The notes beneath the pieces are model-generated. The model searched no databases, was not told the DNA's origin, and saw only the letters and a program-made list of their open reading frames with translations. Positions 57,355 through 64,000 of a DNA stretch of 64,000 bases are shown here, piece by piece; position 1 is the stretch's first letter; each line of letters starts with the position of its first letter. Both the position numbers and the translations under genes were made by a program. This DNA is from Planococcus plakortidis (GTDB lineage Bacteria > Bacillota > Bacilli > Bacillales_A > Planococcaceae), in contig NZ_CP016539.2 of NCBI RefSeq assembly GCF_001687605.2, positions 1,456,501 to 1,520,500 of the forward strand, in the 5' to 3' direction.

Positions 57355-57837
57355 ATGCTGACAATCGATTTCATAGATGAAACGGAACAATTGGACGGCA
57401 AGGCGATGGCCTTTGTGGAAAAGCTTTTGGAGCATGCGGCACAGCATGAAAAAACGGGAGAGGCGGAAGTATCCGTCACCTTCATGGACGATGAATCGAT
57501 CCGCGCGATCAACCGGGATTACCGCGATAAGGACCAGCCGACGGACGTCATCTCCTTCTCGATGGAAGAGCAAGGGGAAGATGAAGTAGCCATCATCGGT
57601 GAAACGGGACCGCGCCTGCTCGGGGATATCATCATCTCGGTGGAACGCACGAAACTCCAGGCGGAAGAATATGGGCACAGCTTCGAGCGGGAACTTGGCT
57701 TCCTGGCAGTGCATGGCTTCTTGCATTTACTCGGCTATGACCACATGAACGAGCAGGAGGAGAAGGAAATGTTTGCTAAACAGGAAGAGATTCTTGCTTC
57801 CCTGGGCGTTACGCGTGATGCGCATGAAGCTGAGTAG
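57355..57837 (+). CDS. ybeY: rRNA maturation RNase YbeY
   Basis: Zinc-dependent single-strand endoribonuclease of 160 residues for 16S 3'-end maturation and ribosome quality control. Zinc motif HGFLHLLGYDHMNEQEE (three His) near residues 122-132 is intact, with the upstream DQPTDVISFSM signature. GGAGGAGG before the ATG. It overlaps dgkA by about 20 bases. Confidence 0.95.
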   Translation: MLTIDFIDETEQLDGKAMAFVEKLLEHAAQHEKTGEAEVSVTFMDDESIRAINRDYRDKDQPTDVISFSMEEQGEDEVAIIGETGPRLLGDIIISVERTKLQAEEYGHSFERELGFLAVHGFLHLLGYDHMNEQEEKEMFAKQEEILASLGVTRDAHEAE

Positions 57838-58177
57838 GTTTCTCTTCTCATTCCGTTTCGCTGCGCAAGGGATTGGCACGGCCATGAAGCGGGAACAGAA
57901 TATGAAAGTGCATGCAGGCTCGGCGGTGGTCGTCGTGGCTGCCGGAATGTGGACTGGCCTCGATCCGGTGGAATGGATGCTGGTCATTTTGCTGATCGGG
58001 GGCATGCTGGCGCTCGAACTGGTCAATTCCGCCTTGGAGCGGGTGGTCGACCTAGTCACTGCAGAGCGGCATCCGCTGGCGAAGCAGGCGAAGGACATGG
58101 CGGCAGGAGCCGTTTTGGTATTTGCTGTGGCAAGTGCTATAATCGGTTTACTGATCTTTTTGCCAAAATGGTTTTAG
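57818..58177 (+). CDS. dgkA: Undecaprenol/diacylglycerol kinase DgkA
   Basis: Small trimeric membrane kinase of about 119 residues, with three TM helices (about 30-47, 50-70, 95-115). In Gram-positives it phosphorylates undecaprenol for lipid carrier recycling. Catalytic signature ALELVNSALERVVDLV (Glu and Asn at the active site) is intact. The frame is open back to 57773; I chose ATG 57818 inside the end of ybeY, though ATG 57824 is equally possible and no good site is seen, suggesting coupling to ybeY translation. Confidence 0.9.
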   Translation: MRMKLSRFLFSFRFAAQGIGTAMKREQNMKVHAGSAVVVVAAGMWTGLDPVEWMLVILLIGGMLALELVNSALERVVDLVTAERHPLAKQAKDMAAGAVLVFAVASAIIGLLIFLPKWF

Positions 58178-58217
58178 GCTTTACCGTGCAGAGTGTACAG
58201 CAAATATAGAAAAGTGA

Positions 58218-59538
<1,321 letters not shown>

Positions 59539-59550
59539 GGAGCCTGGCTC

Positions 59551-60336
59551 ATGCAGAACCAACTCGAAGGCATTGTCATCCGTACGCGTCCCTATGGGGA
59601 AAATAATAAAATCGTTACCTTGTTCACGAAAGAGGCTGGAAAAATCACGTGCATGGCGCGTGGGGCGAAAAAGCCCGCCAGCCGTCTCGCGGCCATCACA
59701 CAGCCGTTCACCCATGGCGTTTTCTCGATCTATAAAGGCCGCGGCATGGGCACGTTGCAGGCAGGTGACCAATTGGAGTCGCTGCGCCATATTCGTGAAG
59801 ACATCATGGCTACGGCATATGCGAGCTATATTACAGAATTGGTCGACCGGCTGACGGAACAGGACGAGCCGCAGCCGTCGATCTACGATATGCTGTACCA
59901 GGCGCTTCATGCGATTGCAGACGGTTACGATCCGGAAGCGATCACTTTATTCGTCGAATGGAAAATGCTGCGCGTGGCGGGGCTCACCCCTACCTTGCAT
60001 GAATGCGCCAATTGCGGGGCAACGGAAGGGGAATTCGCTTTCTCGTTCCAGGAACTCGGCTTTTTGTGCCATCGCTGCTTCCATATCGACCGCTATATCA
60101 TCCGCTTGAGCCCAGCGCTCGTCAAATTGATCCGCACATTCTATTTCGTGCCGATCGAACGGGTCGGGGCATTGACTTTGAAGAAAGAGTCGAAAACCTT
60201 GCTCAAACAGATCGTCCGGACCATTTACGAGGAACAGGCAGGCATCCGGCTGAAGTCGCGTTCATTTCTCGAGCAACTCGAACGGACGCCCGAATTTTTC
60301 CCGGAACCGAAAAAAGACATCCCTGAAGGCGATTAG
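59551..60336 (+). CDS. recO: DNA repair protein RecO
   Basis: Recombination mediator of 261 residues working with RecF/RecR to load RecA on SSB-coated gaps. N-terminal OB fold (GIVIRTRPYGENNKIVTLFT), helical middle, and a zinc-finger CANCG...CHRC near residues 150-177. Site AAGGAG before the ATG. Convergent with glyS and sharing its terminator. Confidence 0.95.
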   Translation: MQNQLEGIVIRTRPYGENNKIVTLFTKEAGKITCMARGAKKPASRLAAITQPFTHGVFSIYKGRGMGTLQAGDQLESLRHIREDIMATAYASYITELVDRLTEQDEPQPSIYDMLYQALHAIADGYDPEAITLFVEWKMLRVAGLTPTLHECANCGATEGEFAFSFQELGFLCHRCFHIDRYIIRLSPALVKLIRTFYFVPIERVGALTLKKESKTLLKQIVRTIYEEQAGIRLKSRSFLEQLERTPEFFPEPKKDIPEGD

Positions 60337-60353
60337 CCTCGGGATGTCTTTTT
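60311..60353. terminator. Bidirectional terminator between recO and glyS
   Basis: AAAAAGACATCCC (60311-60323) pairs with GGGATGTCTTTTT (60341-60353), with an inner GAAGGC/GCCTC pairing; it includes the recO stop codon (60334-60336). Confidence 0.88.
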
Positions 60354-60361
60354 GTTTTTGA

Positions 60362-61738
60362 TTAGAATTGGATATGCTGTTCGATATAGGCCTGCACGTC
60401 TTTGATCGGCATGCGGACTTGTTCCATGGAATCGCGGTGGCGAACGGTCACTTCGCCATCTTCGACCGAGTCGAAATCGTACGTGATGCAGAACGGCGTA
60501 CCGATTTCATCCTGGCGGCGGTAGCGTTTCCCGATGGACTGGGACTCGTCATAATCGACCATGAAATGCTTCGCAAGGTCGGCGAATACTTCCGTCGCGC
60601 CTTCAGAAAGTTTTTTCGACAAAGGCAATACCGCGGCCTTGTATGGCGCAAGGGCCGGGTGGAACTTCAGCACGGTGCGGGTATCGTCGTTGTCCAATGC
60701 TTCTTCCTGGAATGCATCCACAAGGAAAGCGAGTGTTACGCGGTCTGCGCCGAGAGATGGCTCGATGCAATACGGCACGTAACGTTCATTTGTTTGCGGG
60801 TCGATGTAATTGAAGTCTTCGCCGGAATATTCCATATGGCGCTTCAAATCGAAATCGGTACGGTCCGCGATGCCCCATAGTTCGCCCCAGCCGAATGGGA
60901 ATTTGTATTCGATATCGACAGTGGCGTTTGAGTAATGGGACAATTCATCCGCATCGTGTTCGCGCAGGCGCATATTGCCTTCGCCCATGTTCAGCTCGAG
61001 AAGCCAGTTTTTGCAGAAGTCGCGCCAGTAGGCATACCATTCAAGGTCTTCGCCTGGTTTGCAGAAGAATTCAAGCTCCATCTGCTCGAACTCGCGTGTG
61101 CGGAACGTGAAGTTCCCCGGTGTGATTTCGTTGCGGAAGCTTTTGCCGATCTGGGCAATCCCAAACGGCATTTTCTTGCGCATGGAGCGCTGGACATTTT
61201 TATAGTTGACGAAAATCCCTTGCGCCGTTTCAGGGCGCAAGTAAACTTCGTTCGTCGATGATTCAGTGACGCCCTGGAAAGTCTTGAACATCAAGTTGAA
61301 CTGGCGGATTTCCGTAAAGTCGGCTTTGCCGCAAGTCGGGCATTTCACTTCATGTTCATCGATCAATTCTTTCATGCGGTCGAACGACAAGCCATCGACG
61401 ATCAGCTCGATGCCTTTTTCATCCAACGCGTTCTCGATCAGCTTATCGGCACGGTGGCGCGATTTACAGGCTTTGCAGTCGATCATCGGGTCGTTGAAAT
61501 TGCCGAGGTGCCCGGATGCTTCCCACGTTTTCGGATTCATCAGGATGGCTGCATCCAGCCCGACGTTATGGACGGATTCCTGGACGAATTTTTTCCACCA
61601 TGCTTTTTTGATATTGTTTTTCAGCTCGACGCCGAGTGGGCCGTAATCCCATGTATTGGCGAGGCCGCCGTAAATTTCAGAGCCCGGGAAGACGAACCCT
61701 CGGTGTTTGGCTAATGATACTACTTTTTCCATTGACAT
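60362..61738 (-). CDS. glyS: Glycyl-tRNA synthetase, single-chain dimeric type
   Basis: Class II synthetase of 458 residues of the alpha2 (eukaryote/Thermus/Staphylococcus-like) kind, unlike the two-gene glyQ-glyS of B. subtilis. Seen: [22 protein letters not shown] at the N-terminus, zinc-binding CKACKSRH and CPTCGKADF, motif 2 [13 protein letters not shown] and FRNEITPG, and a C-terminal anticodon domain. Start at ATG 61738 with GGAGG (61751-61747) 8 bases away; ATG 61744 is too close. It is transcribed opposite to recO and ccpN and has its own T-box leader. Confidence 0.96.
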   Translation of the reverse strand: MSMEKVVSLAKHRGFVFPGSEIYGGLANTWDYGPLGVELKNNIKKAWWKKFVQESVHNVGLDAAILMNPKTWEASGHLGNFNDPMIDCKACKSRHRADKLIENALDEKGIELIVDGLSFDRMKELIDEHEVKCPTCGKADFTEIRQFNLMFKTFQGVTESSTNEVYLRPETAQGIFVNYKNVQRSMRKKMPFGIAQIGKSFRNEITPGNFTFRTREFEQMELEFFCKPGEDLEWYAYWRDFCKNWLLELNMGEGNMRLREHDADELSHYSNATVDIEYKFPFGWGELWGIADRTDFDLKRHMEYSGEDFNYIDPQTNERYVPYCIEPSLGADRVTLAFLVDAFQEEALDNDDTRTVLKFHPALAPYKAAVLPLSKKLSEGATEVFADLAKHFMVDYDESQSIGKRYRRQDEIGTPFCITYDFDSVEDGEVTVRHRDSMEQVRMPIKDVQAYIEQHIQF

Positions 61739-61754
61739 CTTCATTACCTCCATA

Positions 61755-61957
61755 AAATAAAAAAATCGCACACGCCACGGACAAATGTCCGAGGACGAGT
61801 ACGTTACCCGCGGTTCCACCTCGATTGACTGAAAAAAGTCCAGCCCGCTCGCATTGCCTATGGCTCCGGATTGCCGTTTCCCGCTTTGCAGGCTTTCACC
61901 ATCCCTGCTCGCTTCATGTGCGGTACTTATCGATCCATCAACGCCATTATTCGATTC
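61755..61957 (-). promoter_or_regulatory. T-box leader riboswitch (Gly) of glyS
   Basis: On the minus strand the T-box AGGTGGAACCGCGG lies at 61821-61808. Downstream, the hairpin CGGACA/TGTCCG (61791-61786 with 61783-61778) and a run of seven T (61765-61759) form the terminator. The specifier is probably GGC at 61875-61873, within ACGGCAATCCGGAG. The glyS ATG follows the terminator by 21 bases. It is shorter than the His and Ala leaders. Confidence 0.9.
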
Positions 61958-61963
61958 CCGATA

Positions 61964-61992
61964 ATTGTATCATGGCAATCTTTTCTTCGCAA
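61964..61992 (-). promoter_or_regulatory. Sigma-A promoter of glyS leader
   Basis: Minus strand: TTGCGA (61992-61987), 17-base spacer, TACAAT (61969-61964). Confidence 0.65.
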
Positions 61993-62009
61993 TATAGCAT
62001 GTAATAGTA

Positions 62010-62015
62010 TATAAT
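62010..62015 (+). promoter_or_regulatory. Possible -10 of ccpN
   Basis: TATAAT at 62010-62015, 37 bases before the ccpN start. The -35 region overlaps the -35 of the divergent glyS promoter and is poor, so this is tentative. Confidence 0.35.
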
Positions 62016-62052
62016 AATTGGTATTGAGTATAACATATTTGAATTTGAGGCG

Positions 62053-62691
62053 GTGAGTCCAATCGAACTCAATAAGCGGCAAGAGGAGATTTTACAGATC
62101 GTCAAAGGCAATGGCCCGATTACAGGCGAGCAGATTGCAGACCGTCTGAATTTGACGCGTGCAACGCTGCGGCCGGATCTGGCGATTTTGACGATGGCCG
62201 GCTTCCTGGATGCCAGGCCACGTGTCGGCTATTTCTATTCGGGCAAGAAGCCGGGCCAGGATATCAGCGACACGATGAACAATATGAAAGTGAAGGATTT
62301 CCAGTCGATCCCTGTCGTAGTCAGGGAGGATGTCAGCGTATACGATGCCATCAGCCAGATGTTTCTGGATGACGTCGGGACGCTTTTTGTTGTGGATAAA
62401 AAATCCTGCCTGGCGGGTGTGCTGTCGCGCAAGGATCTATTGCGCACAAGCCTCGGCAACCAGGACCTGAATGCAATTCCTGTACATATCATCATGACGC
62501 GCATGCCGAACATCACCTATTGCCTGCGCAATGATTCGCTCATACAGGCTGCAAACCGGCTGATCAACCAGCAAATCGACGCATTGCCGGTCGTCGAAGA
62601 ACAACCGGAAGGCTTTAAGGTCGTCGGCAGGCTGACAAAGACCAATATTACGAGGGCATTTTTATCCCTTTCGGAAAACCACGAACTGTGA
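62053..62691 (+). CDS. ccpN: Transcriptional repressor CcpN (catabolite control of gluconeogenesis)
   Basis: A 212-residue repressor with an N-terminal helix-turn-helix (about 5-60, RQEEILQIVKGNGPITGEQIAD and LTRATLRPDLAILTMAGF) and two CBS domains (about 75-205) that sense adenine nucleotides. In B. subtilis CcpN represses gapB and pckA on glycolytic carbon. GTG start at 62053 matches the family N-terminus (MSPIELNKRQ), although GAGG lies only 2-3 bases upstream, closer than usual. It overlaps no gene; ppsR starts 10 bases after it. Confidence 0.94.
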   Translation: MSPIELNKRQEEILQIVKGNGPITGEQIADRLNLTRATLRPDLAILTMAGFLDARPRVGYFYSGKKPGQDISDTMNNMKVKDFQSIPVVVREDVSVYDAISQMFLDDVGTLFVVDKKSCLAGVLSRKDLLRTSLGNQDLNAIPVHIIMTRMPNITYCLRNDSLIQAANRLINQQIDALPVVEEQPEGFKVVGRLTKTNITRAFLSLSENHEL

Positions 62692-62701
62692 GGTGCAGAA
62701 T

Positions 62702-63508
62702 ATGAGTTTATTGCGAGTTTTTATCGTCTCCGATTCCGTGGGCGAAACCGGAGAGCTTGTCGCAAAAGCGGCCATCAGCCAATACTTGAATACAGAACAA
62801 AACGCCGTCTTGAAACGCTTCCCCTATATCGACTCTATCGAACATTTGCAGGAGATCACCAAACTGGCGGAAGGGCAGCGGGCAGTGATCGTCTATACGC
62901 TCGTCTCGAAAGAATTGCGACATTTCGTCGAACGCGAAACGGCAAGGCGGGGCATCAAGGCAATCGACTTGATGGGCCCTTTGCTTGATGCCTTGGAAGA
63001 AGAGCTGCACTCAGCACCGATCGGCGAGGCAGGCCTTGTGCGCAAGCTCGATGATGATTACTTCAAGAAAGTCGAGGCGATCGAATTTGCGGTCAAATAC
63101 GATGACGGGCGGGACCCGCGTGGCATTTTGCTTGCGGACATCGTCCTGGTGGGGGTATCGCGAACATCGAAAACCCCGCTATCGCAGTATTTGGCCCATA
63201 AACGGCTGAAAGTCGCCAATGTGCCGTTAGTGCCCGAAGTGGACCCGCCGGATGAATTGTTCGATGTGGATCCGAAAAAATGCTTCGGCTTGGTCATCTC
63301 TCCGGAGAAATTGAACAATATCCGGAAAGAACGCCTGATCGCACTCGGTTTGAACGATGATGCCAATTATGCAAAACTCGACCGCATCCATGAGGAAATC
63401 GTCCATTTCCGCAAAGTGGTCGACCGCATCGGCTGTGAGACGCTGGACGTCACCAACCGCGCCGTTGAGGAAACTGCGAACTTGATTCTCGGCAAACTGC
63501 AGAAATAA
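62702..63508 (+). CDS. ppsR: Pyruvate, phosphate dikinase regulatory protein (PPDK kinase/phosphorylase)
   Basis: DUF299/PSRP of 268 residues that uses ADP to inactivate, and phosphate to reactivate, pyruvate phosphate dikinase or PEP synthase. N-terminal FIVSDSVGETGE, P-loop-like GVSRTSKTPLSQYLA (about 152-166) and C-terminal VDVTNRAVEETA-like (LDVTNRAVEETA) are all present. ATG 62702 with GAGGTG at 62690-62695; GTG 62693 is part of the site. Co-transcribed with ccpN: both steer gluconeogenic flux at the PEP/pyruvate node. B. subtilis has the same pair (yqzB-yqfL). Confidence 0.94.
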   Translation: MSLLRVFIVSDSVGETGELVAKAAISQYLNTEQNAVLKRFPYIDSIEHLQEITKLAEGQRAVIVYTLVSKELRHFVERETARRGIKAIDLMGPLLDALEEELHSAPIGEAGLVRKLDDDYFKKVEAIEFAVKYDDGRDPRGILLADIVLVGVSRTSKTPLSQYLAHKRLKVANVPLVPEVDPPDELFDVDPKKCFGLVISPEKLNNIRKERLIALGLNDDANYAKLDRIHEEIVHFRKVVDRIGCETLDVTNRAVEETANLILGKLQK

Positions 63509-63518
63509 TAAGAGGATT

Positions 63519-63541
63519 CCGCCTGCCAGGGCGGTTTTTCT
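63519..63541 (+). terminator. Intrinsic terminator of ccpN-ppsR
   Basis: CCGCC (63519-63523) pairs with GGCGG (63530-63534), followed by TTTTTCTT. Short stem. Confidence 0.6.
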
Positions 63542-63606
63542 TATGCCTGTATAATTAAAAGACCGTTTTTCTACGCCTTTTTATGGATTTTTACAAAAAA
63601 ACGTTT

Positions 63607-63612
63607 TATAAT
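63607..63612 (+). promoter_or_regulatory. Probable -10 of the dnaG(-sigA) operon
   Basis: TTTTATAATG with TATAAT at 63607-63612; the -35 candidate TGGATT (63584-63589) is 17 bases upstream but weak. The gap 63542-63735 is AT-rich and holds no gene. Confidence 0.4.
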
Positions 63613-63735
63613 GAAGAATTGTGGCTAAAGCTTACTAACAACATGAAGAGCTTCCCCATCTTTTTGTCGAAATTTGAAGGATTTCAATGGATTTCAACGA
63701 ATTAAGTAAGGTAAGCAAATAAAGATGGTGATAAG

Positions 63736-64000
63736 GTGTCCAATCGAATTCCTGAAGAAGTGATTGAAGAAATCCGTTCCAAAGCGGATATTGTGGATGT
63801 CGTGGGCGAATACGTCCAATTGACGAAAAGAGGCCGTAATTGGTTCGGCCTCTGCCCATTCCACGGGGAAAGCACACCGTCCTTTTCCGTGACGGCCGAC
63901 AAGCAGATCTTCCATTGCTTCGGCTGTGGGGCTGGCGGCAATGCCATCACGTTCTTGATGGATATAGAGAACATCAGCTTCCAGGAAGCGCTGGCCAAAC
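63736..64000 (+). CDS. dnaG: DNA primase, 5' part (cut by window end)
   Basis: The first 88 codons of primase. GTG start at 63736 reads [27 protein letters not shown], the usual DnaG opening, with a GATGGTGA site just before. The N-terminal zinc-binding domain is complete in its ligands: CPFH (about 40-43) and CFGCG (about 61-65). The RNA polymerase (TOPRIM) domain and helicase-binding domain lie beyond the window. In Bacilli sigA (rpoD) follows in the same operon. Confidence 0.95.
   Translation, partial: MSNRIPEEVIEEIRSKADIVDVVGEYVQLTKRGRNWFGLCPFHGESTPSFSVTADKQIFHCFGCGAGGNAITFLMDIENISFQEALAK

Noticed and set aside
61739..61819. N-terminal extension of glyS to 485 residues
   Set aside because: It would start upstream of and read through the Gly T-box terminator; the ATG at 61738 has a GGAGG site.

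Overview
The window looks like chromosomal core from a Gram-positive member of the Bacillales, most likely Planococcaceae (Planococcus/Planomicrobium-like). The assignment rests on gene order and protein families, not on a database search. The blocks rel-dtd-amidase-hisS-aspS-6S RNA-tcdA-rarA-cymR, yqeG-yqeH-aroE-yhbY-nadD-yqeK-rsfS-yqeM-comE, lepA-hemW-hrcA-grpE-dnaK-dnaJ-prmA-rsmE-mtaB and phoH-pgpH-ybeY-dgkA-cdd-era-recO-glyS-ccpN-ppsR-dnaG follow the order known from Bacillus subtilis. Sporulation genes that B. subtilis carries at two of these places (gpr-spoIIP and yqfC-yqfD) are absent, which fits a non-sporulating lineage. GC content looks moderate, about half.

Layout. 1-1.2 kb: the 3' part of a right-handed beta-helix protein gene. 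1.3-10.3 kb: stringent-response enzyme Rel, D-aminoacyl-tRNA deacylase, a secreted SH3b/amidase wall hydrolase on the minus strand, a T-box leader with hisS and aspS, 6S RNA, and tcdA. 10.3-17.6 kb: rarA (minus), cymR, cysteine desulfurase, mnmA, a TPR protein and recD2. 17.6-22.8 kb: T-box-alaS, then the ireB-ruvX-DUF1292 operon and mltG. 22.8-23.35 kb: a 548-bp non-coding gap with two related structured repeats. 23.4-28.2 kb: trmR, udk, greA, a YrrS-like protein, mtnN, and the divergent pssA/psd pair. 28.2-33.2 kb: the tightly overlapping yqeG-to-yqeM operon. 33.3-38.6 kb: comEA-comEB-comEC, the tiny gene yqzM (minus), holA and rpsT (minus). 38.7-50.8 kb: lepA, hemW, the CIRCE-controlled heat-shock operon, rRNA/tRNA/protein methylation enzymes, deoC and rpsU. 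50.9-53.9 kb: a sigma-W-type promoter with NfeD protease, flotillin FloA and an orphan helical protein. 54-60.3 kb: phoH to recO. 60.3-62 kb: single-chain glyS on the minus strand with a Gly T-box leader. 62-64 kb: ccpN, ppsR and the start of dnaG, cut by the window end.

Functionally the window is almost entirely translation and its quality control (three aminoacyl-tRNA synthetases with T-boxes plus aspS, tRNA and rRNA modification, ribosome assembly GTPases, EF4), DNA uptake and repair (ComE, RecD2, RarA, RecO, HolA, DnaG), chaperones, membrane lipid synthesis and stress signalling (ppGpp, cyclic-di-AMP turnover, sigma-W).

I found no CRISPR array, prophage, transposase, tRNA or rRNA gene, and nothing that looks like an undescribed defence or biosynthetic system. 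The points most worth a second look are the paired repeats at 22.9-23.26 kb, the missing conventional start codon of comEC, the orphan third gene of the sigma-W/floA operon, and several lineage-specific gene losses.
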